NCBI GenBank assembly: GCA_017449675.1 | Contig: JAFTFG010000008.1 | Location: 1-64,000, forward strand | Reading direction: 5' to 3' | Length of the DNA: 64,000 nucleotides | DNA from: Prevotella sp. | Lineage (GTDB): Bacteria > Bacteroidota > Bacteroidia > Bacteroidales > Bacteroidaceae | In this document: positions 1 to 8,805 of the stretch, piece by piece | How positions within the stretch are numbered: position 1 is the stretch's first letter | Layout of the letters: each line of letters begins with the position of its first letter | Made by a program: the position numbers and the translations under genes | Notes under the pieces: generated by a model | Databases searched by the model: none | What the model was told of the DNA's origin: nothing | Seen by the model: the letters and a program-made list of their open reading frames with translations, nothing else

Positions 1-2
1 CG

Positions 3-98
3 CTCATATACGCAAATGAGGTGCTTGCAGAGACCATGCGAGCCGGAAATCACAAAAATTGCGGCATAGAGACAACTGCGAACACAGAACTACTATAA
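3..98 (+). CDS. Possible 3' end of an upstream gene (partial)
   Basis: Reading frame 3 is open from the window edge to a TAA at 96-98, giving about 31 codons that begin LIYANEVLAETMRAG. It is followed directly by a terminator hairpin that could serve it. I do not recognise the product. The other two plus frames close earlier, at 67-69 and 18-20, so this is the best candidate for a gene entering from outside, but so short an open frame can arise by chance. Confidence 0.3.
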   Translation, partial: LIYANEVLAETMRAGNHKNCGIETTANTELL

Positions 99-141
99 AA
101 AGATAAAAAAAGAGGATGTGCCTATTTTGACACACCCTCTT
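95..141. terminator. Terminator hairpin downstream of the TonB receptor gene
   Basis: AGAGGATGTG (111-120) pairs with CACACCCTCT (131-140) with one G-U wobble in the minus-strand RNA. A run of seven A at 104-110 becomes a U tract on the minus strand. The receptor gene stops 32 nt away, so this is a good intrinsic terminator for it and may also end the gene entering from the left. Confidence 0.7.
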
Positions 142-172
142 CTTGATGATGGCTATATTTTACACTCCGTTT

Positions 173-3100
173 TTAGTTGAAGATATAGCGGAGGCTGAAC
201 TGTATGCTATAGGTTGATGTCATACTGTTGTACGGAGTATATGTAGATGTGTGACGGTAGTTGCCGTCCAACTGATATTGGTAACTGGCCACATTATTAT
301 TAATAGTGGTCTTCAACAGGTCGGTACGGGTTGCATACTGGTAGACACCCCATTTAGAGTTCAGCAGGTTGAGGACGTTCTTGATATCGATACCAAACTG
401 GAGGGTATTGCGATATTTACCCACCTTCAGGTAGAAGTCCTGGTTGAACTTGAAGTCCAGTTGATGATGCCAAGGAGCCACGGCACCACCACGCTCTGCA
501 TACTCACCCTTATGCTCTTTCAGATAATCATCCTGGTTAATGTATGTCCAGAAGTCGTCTTTCTGCATATCGGCAGTATACTCTACAGTCTTACCCATCG
601 TATTACGATAGGTATATGCGGCAAAGTTCCACTCGTCCAGTTCCTCACGAGAAGCGGGGATATAGATCAGTGAACTGGAGCCACCGTCACCCGTCAGGGC
701 TGAAGTCATCGTATAAGAATAACGGGTACCATTATTAATATAAGAGCCACTCTTGAAGTATGCCATGTTCATACCCTCGTAGACGAGACCGACCGTTGAA
801 GCGAAGTGCTTCGCATACTCCTTACGATAAGAAGCAGAGATCAGCAGACGGTGAGGAGCCACATACGTACCGTATCCCAGTTCCATGTCGTTCATACCGT
901 TGACAGAGAAGCGGCGGTTGTTATAGGCTGATGTCACCTGGTCACCCTGTCCCTCACTGTATGCCTTTGACTTAGAATAGGTATAAGAAGCACTCAGGTC
1001 GAGGCCGAAGTCGAACTTCTTCGACAGTGATGCGGTGAGTGAGTAATAGTAAGCCTTGTTACCTGCGTTGGTGATCAGGTAGGCATGGTTATTATTATTC
1101 ACCTTTGTGAACATACGACGAGTATCGTTAGGAGCAATTGCCAGGTCATAGTCGTAGATATAGTTCTCGTTGGTCACGATGGCTGGATTGAACTCACGGC
1201 TATAGATACCCTCCAAGGTCAGGTTGATGTCATGAGGTAGTTTGAAGTCAACAGCCAGTGACGACTTCCATACCGCATTCATCTTCAGGTCTTTGTCGAT
1301 GATAGTCGGTGACTGAGCGGCAGTAACCACAGTAGGATCAATTGTCAACTGAGAGATCTGGTCAGCCACGTTCACGGCGAAGTTAGGCTGGCCACCTGTG
1401 GCATCAGCCACTCTGTTGTAGAAGTACTGCAACTGTCCGCAGTTAGAGTTACCCACAGCAGAGACGAGCCATACGAATGGAAGACGGCCTACGAAGTAGC
1501 CGGTACCACCGCGCAACACGATCTTCTGGTTGCCTAGGATATCCCAGTTGAAACCAATACGTGGCGAAACGGTCAGTTTACTGCTAGGCAACTGGTCGGT
1601 AGAGTACTTCATGCCTCTTGCAAACTCCAACTGAGAATAAGGCTCGTTGAAGTTGTTCTCCAGATCAGGATAGGTAGGAATCTCAAAGCGCAGACCTGCT
1701 GTCAAGCGGAAGCGGTCGGAGAAGTTGATCTGATCTTGCAGATAAATTGAGAACTGATTATACTTCATCTTAGCCAGGAACTGAGAACCGTCGAGGGCTC
1801 TGGAAGTAGTCACGCCATAGGCAGAAGGTTTGTCGCCATTGACGAAAGCACTCCAAGAGGGGAATACATAATAACCGTTACCACCCTGCATGAAGCCGTT
1901 GGTGGCACTATTGGTCTCAAACTGCATACCGGCCAACAGGTTATGGATACCAATAGTCATTGTTGCCTCATCGGTAGCCACGAAGGTCTTCACCTGACGG
2001 AGGTTACCGGGAGTGAAGGGATCAGGACCGAAGGTGGTCAGTACGGAACCGTTGCCGTCGGGCAGGTCTCCATCGAGGATATCCACTGTCGGGAAGGTTC
2101 CACCCTCTACAGAGCGAGGCTCATCCTGATAGGAGTAGGTCATACGCAGGGTATTGTTCACACTACCCCATTTCGCATTCCACTCACCGGCCAGTGAGGT
2201 GAAGTTCTGCTCCTGATAGTAGCGAGAACTCTCGAAAGGCAGTGCATAATAGGTTCCACGACCATTGCCACCAGGATAAATCCTGCTGGTGGTCAGCGGA
2301 GACGTGGAAGCAGAAGGTGAGTTGGAGTACTTAGAGTGTGTCTTCGAGAAACGGAAGTTCACACGGTTGTTATCATCGATATTCCAGTCTAAGCGAGCCA
2401 ACAGACGATAGGCAGGAGTATCCAAGGAGAATCCCTGATAGCGTCCGGGGCTGTAGTTATAAGTGTTCTGCAGGTAATTGGCCATCTCGTCCATCTGTGC
2501 CACCGTAGGACGGTTGAAGGTCGTCGTGCTGCCCCACTCGTCAGCGTCTGAGTTACGGGCATAACGGGTAGGACCGGCAGAGACATTAGACTCATACTCA
2601 CCATTCAGGAAGAAGAACAGTTTGTTCTTGATGATCGGGCCACCGATGGTGGCACCCCATGTCGTGGTGTGGGCACGTTCACGCTCTAGTTCGTCAAACA
2701 CATCCACCTTATTACCACGCAGGTGTACGTTGGTATTGTAGAAGTAAGCACTTCCCTTGAACTCATTGGTACCGCTCTTTGTCGTAGCGTTGATGGCACC
2801 GCCGGTGAAACCGCTTTGGCGGACATCGAAGGGAGAAACAGATACTGTAATCTGATCCAAAGCATCCAAAGAGATAGGAGAACCGTTGGATGGCAGGTTA
2901 GAACCGATACCGAAGGCATTGTTGAATGCAGCACCATCGACAGTCACGTATGACTGGCGGTAGTTACCACCACCTACAGCGAAGCCGCCTACGGTATTAC
3001 CACCCTGAGGAGTCATTTTCAGGATGTCGTTCATCGAACGGCTGACAGTAGGAATCATTGCCATCTCATCGCTGTTCACACTGGTCACGGCACCTGCACG

Positions 3101-3493
3101 GTCTGTGCGCATGTTGTTCTTACCACCAGTAGAGAAAACCTGAACCTCTCCCAACATCTGGGTGTCCTCATCGAGCCATACATCCAGTACGGAGTTCTGA
3201 CCCAGTACAAGGTTCATGTCGGTGAATTTCTTGGACTGGTATCCGATATAAGATACCTCTACCTCATAAGGGCCACCGGCACGCAGACCGGTCAGCGTGT
3301 AGCGACCATTGACATTGGTAATGCCGCGATAGACCGTTCCTGAGGGAACGTGTGTAGCGGTGATGGTAGCACCGATGACTTCCTCACTGTTGGCAGTCAC
3401 GATACCGCTGATACCTGATGTGGTCACCTGGGCCTTGATGGTCAGCACTGCTGACAACATAAAAGCCACGAGAAGAAATAATTTTTTGTTCAT
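173..3493 (-). CDS. TonB-dependent receptor, Oar-like, with carboxypeptidase-regulatory N domain
   Basis: Outer-membrane beta-barrel receptor of 1106 residues, expected to import a ligand using TonB energy. Residues 1-21 are a signal peptide ending KAQ. Residues about 23-111 form a carboxypeptidase-regulatory-like (CnaB-type) domain with NVNGRYTLTGL and YEVEVSYIGY. A plug domain follows at about 130-245, containing SMNDILKMTPQGG and VTVDGAAFNN. The rest is barrel with many alternating aromatic strands, ending in YSIQFSLRYIFN. The order regulatory domain, plug, barrel and the length match Oar-like receptors of Bacteroidota. No SusD partner lies beside it, so it is probably not a SusC of a polysaccharide locus, and the ligand cannot be read from sequence. 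It has its own -7 box and terminator, and the phosphate symporter lies upstream on the same strand. Confidence 0.88.
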   Translation of the reverse strand: MNKKLFLLVAFMLSAVLTIKAQVTTSGISGIVTANSEEVIGATITATHVPSGTVYRGITNVNGRYTLTGLRAGGPYEVEVSYIGYQSKKFTDMNLVLGQNSVLDVWLDEDTQMLGEVQVFSTGGKNNMRTDRAGAVTSVNSDEMAMIPTVSRSMNDILKMTPQGGNTVGGFAVGGGNYRQSYVTVDGAAFNNAFGIGSNLPSNGSPISLDALDQITVSVSPFDVRQSGFTGGAINATTKSGTNEFKGSAYFYNTNVHLRGNKVDVFDELERERAHTTTWGATIGGPIIKNKLFFFLNGEYESNVSAGPTRYARNSDADEWGSTTTFNRPTVAQMDEMANYLQNTYNYSPGRYQGFSLDTPAYRLLARLDWNIDDNNRVNFRFSKTHSKYSNSPSASTSPLTTSRIYPGGNGRGTYYALPFESSRYYQEQNFTSLAGEWNAKWGSVNNTLRMTYSYQDEPRSVEGGTFPTVDILDGDLPDGNGSVLTTFGPDPFTPGNLRQVKTFVATDEATMTIGIHNLLAGMQFETNSATNGFMQGGNGYYVFPSWSAFVNGDKPSAYGVTTSRALDGSQFLAKMKYNQFSIYLQDQINFSDRFRLTAGLRFEIPTYPDLENNFNEPYSQLEFARGMKYSTDQLPSSKLTVSPRIGFNWDILGNQKIVLRGGTGYFVGRLPFVWLVSAVGNSNCGQLQYFYNRVADATGGQPNFAVNVADQISQLTIDPTVVTAAQSPTIIDKDLKMNAVWKSSLAVDFKLPHDINLTLEGIYSREFNPAIVTNENYIYDYDLAIAPNDTRRMFTKVNNNNHAYLITNAGNKAYYYSLTASLSKKFDFGLDLSASYTYSKSKAYSEGQGDQVTSAYNNRRFSVNGMNDMELGYGTYVAPHRLLISASYRKEYAKHFASTVGLVYEGMNMAYFKSGSYINNGTRYSYTMTSALTGDGGSSSLIYIPASREELDEWNFAAYTYRNTMGKTVEYTADMQKDDFWTYINQDDYLKEHKGEYAERGGAVAPWHHQLDFKFNQDFYLKVGKYRNTLQFGIDIKNVLNLLNSKWGVYQYATRTDLLKTTINNNVASYQYQLDGNYRHTSTYTPYNSMTSTYSIQFSLRYIFN

Positions 3494-3521
3494 ATTTGTT
3501 AGATAAGTTTTAATCTGGGTG

Positions 3522-3529
3522 CAAATATA
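3522..3529 (-). promoter_or_regulatory. Bacteroides-type -7 box for the TonB receptor
   Basis: On the minus strand this reads TATATTTG, matching TAnnTTTG, about 29 nt before the ATG at 3493. No clear -33 TTG lies at the usual distance, so this rests on the -7 element and position only. Confidence 0.45.
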
Positions 3530-3568
3530 CTTAAAAAATCTTAATCGACCTAATGATTTTGCGAAAAT

Positions 3569-5320
3569 CTACAAATCTTTTTGGCGTGTTCCCATACGGG
3601 CTTCCACGACATTGACCACGTAGTCGCCCAGTTTCTCACACTCGTTGACGATATCCATGTAAATCGTACCTACGGCATAGGTATACTCATGGTTGTTGAC
3701 ATCGTTAATATTCTGTGATTTCAACTGGTTACGGTAGTTATTGATCTCGTTCTCGATATTGAACGTGCGGTTGACATCGTAGGAATCCTTACGACCGGCC
3801 ATCAGGCGGTTCATCTGTGAAAGGGCCTCGTCAGTAAGTTCCATCATCTGATGGATGTGTTCATACTGTTTCTCACTGAAGTGGTCTTGCTTCCCCTGAT
3901 ACTTACGGGCGATGGTACGGGCGATATTGTAGTTGGCATCACCAATACTCTCCAACTCGGAGATCTCACGCAGCATAGCACGAATCTTGGCCTTGGTATC
4001 ATCACTGAGGTGGGCATCACCTACCTGATCGAGGTAATTGGCAATCTCGAGTTCCATATTGTCGGAGATACCCTCGTATTTCTCTATGCGGGTGAAGAGT
4101 TTGTTGAAGTCACCTGTCTGTGCATTGTTCTTCTTGGCTGTCTCACTACTGCTGAGGGTCAGCAACTCACGTACCATTCCGAACATACGCTGCATACGCT
4201 CGGAGAAGGCTTGTATCTCTTTCTGGGCTTCCAACACAGAGAGTTCGGGGGTTTTCATGAAGCCTGCCGTAATGAAATGCAGACGGAAGTCTTCTTCCTC
4301 GTCGACCTTCTTGGGTTTGATGACCCAGCATACCAATTTCTCTATCTGAGGGATAAACCAGATAAGGATGAAAGTATTCACCACATTAAAGCAGGTGTGG
4401 AAGGCGGCCAGTACGAAACTCAGTTTGGCGGCATTGGCCAGGAAGGCCTGTGCGCCTACTAACTCCTTAGTCATCGTGACATCATAGCCTACGAAGCCAC
4501 AGACCATATCCACGAAAGGACGGAAGATAAACAGGATCCACACCACACCGAACACATTGAAGAACATATGTGCGAGGGCTGCCCTTCGCGCAGGTGTATT
4601 GGCCGACATTGCTGCCAGATTGGAGGTGACGGTGGTTCCGATATTCTCACCCATGACCAAGGCGATACCTTGATAGATGGGTAATACACCACTCGAACAG
4701 AGAATCATCGTGATAGCCATCACTGCGGCACTCGACTGCACGCAGAACGTCAGTATACCACCTAATATCAGGAAGATAAGTGTGGTGCCGAATGAGTTAG
4801 GGTCGAAAGAAGCGAAGAAGTCCAAGACGGCCTGATTCTCTCCCAGATGCATGTCGATGCCTGTCTGACGTAAGGTCCCCAGTCCGAGGAACATGAAGGA
4901 GATACCAAACAGGAAGTCACCGATGTAACGTTTTTGTTTATAGTAGATGAGGATAATGGCAATGAAAAAGGCCGGATAGACGAAATCGGTGATATTGAAT
5001 GAGAAACCGGCTGACATGATCCACGCTGTGAGTGTTGTTCCGATATTCGCTCCCATGATGACGGAGATGGCTTGAGCAAGGGTCAAAAGACCAGCATTCA
5101 CGAACGAGACGGTCATCACGGTGGTGGCTGTACTGGATTGCACACTGGCGGTGACGAGCATACCCGTCAGCATTCCCATGAAACGATTCGTGGTCATGGC
5201 ACCGAGAACGTGACGCAGTTGCGGTCCTGCCATTTTCTGCAATGACTCACTCATCGACTTCATACCGAACATCAACAATGCCAGCGATCCTAACAGTTTG
5301 AAGATAATCCAAATAGACAT
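3569..5320 (-). CDS. Na+/phosphate cotransporter with C-terminal PhoU-like domain
   Basis: Inner-membrane sodium-dependent phosphate symporter of 583 residues (Na/Pi-cotransporter II, NptA type). The two inverted halves each carry the family QSS signature: QSSTATTVM at residues 61-69 and QSSAAVMAI in the second half, with multiple glycine-rich membrane segments in the first 330 residues. After about residue 350 the chain becomes soluble, helical and charged, as in the PhoU-like regulatory domains fused to bacterial NptA proteins. ATG at 5320 gives MSIWIIFKLLG. It is divergent from the kinase gene at 5393 and upstream of the TonB receptor with a 75-nt gap that holds the receptor's -7 box. Function is well supported at family level; the affinity for phosphate versus other anions is not shown. 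Confidence 0.88.
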   Translation of the reverse strand: MSIWIIFKLLGSLALLMFGMKSMSESLQKMAGPQLRHVLGAMTTNRFMGMLTGMLVTASVQSSTATTVMTVSFVNAGLLTLAQAISVIMGANIGTTLTAWIMSAGFSFNITDFVYPAFFIAIILIYYKQKRYIGDFLFGISFMFLGLGTLRQTGIDMHLGENQAVLDFFASFDPNSFGTTLIFLILGGILTFCVQSSAAVMAITMILCSSGVLPIYQGIALVMGENIGTTVTSNLAAMSANTPARRAALAHMFFNVFGVVWILFIFRPFVDMVCGFVGYDVTMTKELVGAQAFLANAAKLSFVLAAFHTCFNVVNTFILIWFIPQIEKLVCWVIKPKKVDEEEDFRLHFITAGFMKTPELSVLEAQKEIQAFSERMQRMFGMVRELLTLSSSETAKKNNAQTGDFNKLFTRIEKYEGISDNMELEIANYLDQVGDAHLSDDTKAKIRAMLREISELESIGDANYNIARTIARKYQGKQDHFSEKQYEHIHQMMELTDEALSQMNRLMAGRKDSYDVNRTFNIENEINNYRNQLKSQNINDVNNHEYTYAVGTIYMDIVNECEKLGDYVVNVVEARMGTRQKDL

Positions 5321-5335
5321 TTTTTTGATTTTTAT

Positions 5336-5365
5336 TTGTTATTTCTCTTTTTATTCGTATCTTTG
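5336..5365 (+). promoter_or_regulatory. Promoter for the nucleoside-kinase-like gene
   Basis: TTG at 5336-5338 and TATCTTTG at 5358-5365 with a 19-nt spacer match the Bacteroides -33/-7 pattern. The start codon chosen for the gene (5393) lies 28 nt downstream of the box, which rules out the upstream in-frame ATG at 5336 as start. Confidence 0.7.
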
Positions 5366-5392
5366 TCCAACGATTACCAATACAGCAGTCTT

Positions 5393-7054
5393 ATGGAACA
5401 GAAAATCAGAATCCGTTGCAAAAATAATAAAAAAACTCTAAATATCAACATCGGAAGCACACTTTCTGAAATTTTTTCTCAGACAGGTCTTCAGATGGAG
5501 TATGGTCCTGTCAACGCGCGAGTGAATAATAAGGTGGAGGGAATGCACTTCCGTGTATACAAACCCAAAGATATTGAATTCTTGGATATGCATGACGGTT
5601 CAGCACTGCGTACCTATACGCGCAGTTTGTTCTTTGTGCTCAATAAGACGGCCCACGAACTCTATCCCGATTGTACAGTGGTGATTGATATTCCTGTGTC
5701 CAATGGCTATTATGTGGACCTCCGGCTGGACCGTCCAGTGACGACAGCAGACGTGGAGGCGATACGTCAGAGGATGAAGGAAATCATCGCCGCTGCAATC
5801 CCCATCCATCGCCATGAGACGACGACGGAGGAGGCTATCCAGATGTTCCGTGCGTCGAAATCGTTCTCGAAGGTCAGACTATTGGAGGCATCGGGAAGTC
5901 TCTATACCACCTATTATGATATTGACGGCTATGTGGATTATTACTACGGGAGTCTGTTGACAAATACCTCTCAGTTATATTTATTCGGACTGGAACCTTA
6001 TTACGACGGGATGCTGTTGCGTATCCCCTCCGCACATGACCCCTCCCGGTTGGGTGAACTGGTCAGACAGGATAAGATGTTTGAGATATTCAAGGAACAT
6101 CATCGTTGGCAGTCGATCCTCGGTCTGCGGACGGTGGGTGATCTGAACAGGGCCATCTTGGGAGGACACACGGCAGAACTCATTCAGGTGAGTGAGGCCT
6201 TGCAAGAGAAGAAAATCGCACAGATCGCAGATGAGATCGCTTCACGGAAAGGGGTGAAGATGGTGTTGATAGCAGGCCCGTCGAGCAGTGGTAAGACGAC
6301 CACGTGCAAGCGTCTGTCCGTACAGTTGGCGGTCAACGGTCTGCAACCAGTGGGTATCTCCCTGGATGATTATTTCGTCAGTCGTAACGAGACACCTCGT
6401 GATGAGAAAGGGGATTATGACTATGAACACCTGCATGCCTTGAATATCCCGCTGTTGAACCAACAGATGAATGCCCTCCTTCGTGGGGAGGAGGTGGAAC
6501 TACCTCGCTATGACTTTCAGAAGGGAGTCAGTGTAGCGAGTGGCAGGAAGTTGCAACTGAAGGGTAATGAGATTCTGGTGGTGGAGGGTATCCATGCCTT
6601 GAATCCGGAACTGACGGCACAGATTCCCGAGGAGCAGAAATACAGGGTCTATGCCTCAGCCCTGACTACTATCCTGTTGGATAACCATAACTATATCCCT
6701 ACCACCGACAACCGACTGCTGCGCCGTATCATCCGTGACTATAAATATCGGGGTGTATCGGCGCAGGAGACCATCCGTCGCTGGCCTTCCGTTCGACGTG
6801 GCGAGAACCGTTGGATATTCCCCTATCAGGAGAATGCGGATGCGATGTTCAATTCTGCCATGCTTTTTGAACTGGCTGTCATCCGTGGGCAGGCCATCCC
6901 TATGCTGGAACAGGTTCCCGAGAGTTGTGTGGAGTATGCGGAGGCCTATCGCCTGTTGAAATTCCTGAGGTATATCCGACCGATTCCCGAAGACCAGATA
7001 CCTCCCACCTCTTTATTAAGAGAGTTTCTGGGTGGCTCCTCCTTTGAATATTAA
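5393..7054 (+). CDS. Uridine kinase-like P-loop protein with N-terminal TGS/ThrRS-like region
   Basis: A 553-residue member of the nucleoside kinase group common in Bacteroidota, in which a phosphoribulokinase/uridine kinase domain follows an N-terminal half related to the TGS and second additional domains of threonyl-tRNA synthetase. Visible are the ThrRS-like HELYP near residue 88 and the Walker A motif GPSSSGKTT at 295-303, followed by SLDDYFVSR, typical of uridine kinases. Start at 5393 (MEQKIRIR) is preferred because the -7 box overlaps the longer version. The substrate is not proven: uridine or cytidine is the family guess, but the synthetase-like half has no known role. The YARHG gene follows after 22 nt and may be co-transcribed. 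Confidence 0.82.
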   Translation: MEQKIRIRCKNNKKTLNINIGSTLSEIFSQTGLQMEYGPVNARVNNKVEGMHFRVYKPKDIEFLDMHDGSALRTYTRSLFFVLNKTAHELYPDCTVVIDIPVSNGYYVDLRLDRPVTTADVEAIRQRMKEIIAAAIPIHRHETTTEEAIQMFRASKSFSKVRLLEASGSLYTTYYDIDGYVDYYYGSLLTNTSQLYLFGLEPYYDGMLLRIPSAHDPSRLGELVRQDKMFEIFKEHHRWQSILGLRTVGDLNRAILGGHTAELIQVSEALQEKKIAQIADEIASRKGVKMVLIAGPSSSGKTTTCKRLSVQLAVNGLQPVGISLDDYFVSRNETPRDEKGDYDYEHLHALNIPLLNQQMNALLRGEEVELPRYDFQKGVSVASGRKLQLKGNEILVVEGIHALNPELTAQIPEEQKYRVYASALTTILLDNHNYIPTTDNRLLRRIIRDYKYRGVSAQETIRRWPSVRRGENRWIFPYQENADAMFNSAMLFELAVIRGQAIPMLEQVPESCVEYAEAYRLLKFLRYIRPIPEDQIPPTSLLREFLGGSSFEY

Positions 7055-7076
7055 CAATCATTATAAAAGAAGTGAT

Positions 7077-8024
7077 ATGAAAAAAGTATTGTTTGTATTA
7101 ATAACCGTCCTACTGTGTTTGTTCACCACACTTGGCGTACAGGCACAGATTGCTGGCGGCAACTGGTATAACGGTTGGCTCGTGTATTCAGCAGACCAGC
7201 AGGCAGGCGGCAAGATAGTGATGAATGCCATGGCAGAGGGGGAGGAACATGAGTTCGTACTCGTACCTGTGGAAGGAAAGAAGGACACCTATCGGGTGAC
7301 TGACGGCACTAACCATTATGTCAATGAGTATGGGAATATCAGTACGGTGCGCCATCTGAGACAAGGCAGGTTGGACGTGCTCTGCTTCTATAACCAGAAA
7401 AGCCAGTTGGAGGCTGTGATGTCGAAAGAGTCGGAATGGGATGCTGAGAAAATCAACAAGAAGCGTTGGCTAGGACATTTCTATGGCAATTACACCTCTG
7501 CAAAAGACGATCTGCAGATGTCGTGGGACGCTTATAACATCACTGCTGACGATGTAGCGTCAAGTTTTGAGGTTGTGACCTTCAACGGACTTGTAATGGG
7601 CTATGTGACCGTTGCTCCTGCCAAGGAGGGTACCCATAGACTGGAGGGAACGTGGGAAGTAGAACCCACCTTGGAGGGAATCACCCTCCATAGTGCTGCT
7701 TTCGACTCAGAAGCATTCATGTGGGTACGTGACGGTATTGATATCTCGCTCAAGAGAACCATTTATGATGACGGTCGCTTCCCCTTTACCAGTCAGATTC
7801 TGCTCAACACCCAGACACTCGGCAAGTATGATAAGAAGACCCTCCGCATCATGCGCAACGAGATTCTTGCCCGTCATGGCTACCGCTTCCAGTCGAAGGA
7901 CTTGCAGGAGTATTTTGGAAAGCAGTCGTGGTACCATCCTGCGGCATCGAACGACCAAGTGAAACCCACCTTCTTGGAGCAACTGAATATTGATTTAATC
8001 AAAAGTGCGGAGAATTCGAAATAA
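7077..8024 (+). CDS. Secreted YARHG-domain protein
   Basis: A 315-residue exported protein. Residues 1-22 are a signal peptide (MKKVLFVLIT to VQAQ). The C-terminal part contains RNEILARHGYRF followed by WYHPA, the signature of the YARHG domain, a small extracellular module of unknown biochemical role found in peptidoglycan-associated or surface proteins. The middle part has no recognisable motif. The ATG at 7077 is chosen over an upstream in-frame ATG because it begins a canonical signal peptide. It lies 22 nt after the kinase gene, probably in the same transcript. Confidence 0.75.
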   Translation: MKKVLFVLITVLLCLFTTLGVQAQIAGGNWYNGWLVYSADQQAGGKIVMNAMAEGEEHEFVLVPVEGKKDTYRVTDGTNHYVNEYGNISTVRHLRQGRLDVLCFYNQKSQLEAVMSKESEWDAEKINKKRWLGHFYGNYTSAKDDLQMSWDAYNITADDVASSFEVVTFNGLVMGYVTVAPAKEGTHRLEGTWEVEPTLEGITLHSAAFDSEAFMWVRDGIDISLKRTIYDDGRFPFTSQILLNTQTLGKYDKKTLRIMRNEILARHGYRFQSKDLQEYFGKQSWYHPAASNDQVKPTFLEQLNIDLIKSAENSK

Positions 8025-8026
8025 AT

Positions 8027-8057
8027 TTGGTACTTTGCTTATTAATTCGTAAATTTG
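8027..8057 (+). promoter_or_regulatory. Promoter for the small lipoprotein
   Basis: TTG at 8027-8029 and TAAATTTG at 8050-8057, spacer 20 nt, an excellent match to the Bacteroides consensus. It starts just after the YARHG stop codon, so the next gene has its own promoter. Confidence 0.75.
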
Positions 8058-8093
8058 CCACGAACTAAAAGTCTAAACAAAATAAGGAATGTT

Positions 8094-8645
8094 ATGAGAA
8101 GGAGTATTATAGTGGTTTCCGCCTTGATGATGCTTATGGCATGCGGAAGCAAGAAGACCCAAGCGGAAAGTGCTGACGCAGCAGTTCTTGACTCGACGGT
8201 GATATTGGCACAGGAAGAAATGACTGGCGTTATCAAGGAACTGTATGCAGCAGAGGCTAAGAACGAAGGAGACGTTGACCAACTTTACGCATGTCATGTA
8301 TGGCAGGAGACAGTGGCTGCTGTTGAAAAGAAGGACTCGCATGTGGCTGAGATCGGCTTTTTCAACGAAAACTATTGGACACAGATGCAGGACAGTAACC
8401 CGGCAGACCTGGAGGCTCGTGACATCAAGTTTGAGCAGGTGGACGTAGAGAAGGGTAGAGCAGTGGTCAGTTTCATTCTCCACAGTTCGGTACAGACTGT
8501 CCGTCAGAAGTTCGAATTCTGCCATGAGGATGGTAACTGGCGTGTACACAACATCATCGTGTACTTCAAAAACGCCGATGGGAAAGAAGAGGAATCCAAC
8601 TTGCTGGAAGGCATGCGAAGTTATCTTGGTGAGCCGCTGGAGTAG
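8094..8645 (+). CDS. Small lipoprotein of unknown function
   Basis: A 183-residue predicted lipoprotein: signal segment MRRSIIVVSALMMLMACGS with the lipobox cysteine at residue 17. The rest is an alpha/beta fold with alternating charged strands (DLEARDIKFEQVDVEKGRAVVSF) ending in a region rich in acidic residues. The arrangement (a helix, then antiparallel strands such as VRQKFEFCHEDGNWRVHNI) recalls DUF3828/NTF2-like secreted proteins, but I would not assign a family. ATG at 8094 fits both the signal peptide and the promoter at 8050-8057. A terminator follows at 8687-8725. Confidence 0.7.
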   Translation: MRRSIIVVSALMMLMACGSKKTQAESADAAVLDSTVILAQEEMTGVIKELYAAEAKNEGDVDQLYACHVWQETVAAVEKKDSHVAEIGFFNENYWTQMQDSNPADLEARDIKFEQVDVEKGRAVVSFILHSSVQTVRQKFEFCHEDGNWRVHNIIVYFKNADGKEEESNLLEGMRSYLGEPLE

Positions 8646-8686
8646 TCAGAGGTTAAGTAGTGTACTACCTTTGCGGCGAATGATTA

Positions 8687-8725
8687 TTCAGTTCCGGTCT
8701 GAAGCAAGGCCGGAACTGAATTTTT
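8687..8725 (+). terminator. Rho-independent terminator after the lipoprotein gene
   Basis: TTCAGTTCCGG (8687-8697) and CCGGAACTGAA (8710-8720) form a perfect 11-bp stem with a 12-nt loop, followed by TTTTT. Strong intrinsic terminator. Confidence 0.85.
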
Positions 8726-8737
8726 ATGGAAAAATGT

Positions 8738-8768
8738 TTGGTATATTGCACACGAAATAGTAACTTTG
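8738..8768 (+). promoter_or_regulatory. Promoter for korAB
   Basis: TTG at 8738-8740 and TAACTTTG at 8761-8768, spacer 20 nt, matching the Bacteroides consensus. The ATG of korA lies 37 nt downstream of the box. Confidence 0.8.
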
Positions 8769-8805
8769 CAGTCGTTTTAACGGAATCGATTTCATTAATA
8801 TAGTT

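Noticed and set aside
173-3493. SusC of a polysaccharide-utilisation locus
   Set aside because: No SusD gene, glycosidase or regulator is adjacent; the neighbour is a phosphate symporter. The protein fits Oar-like receptors better.
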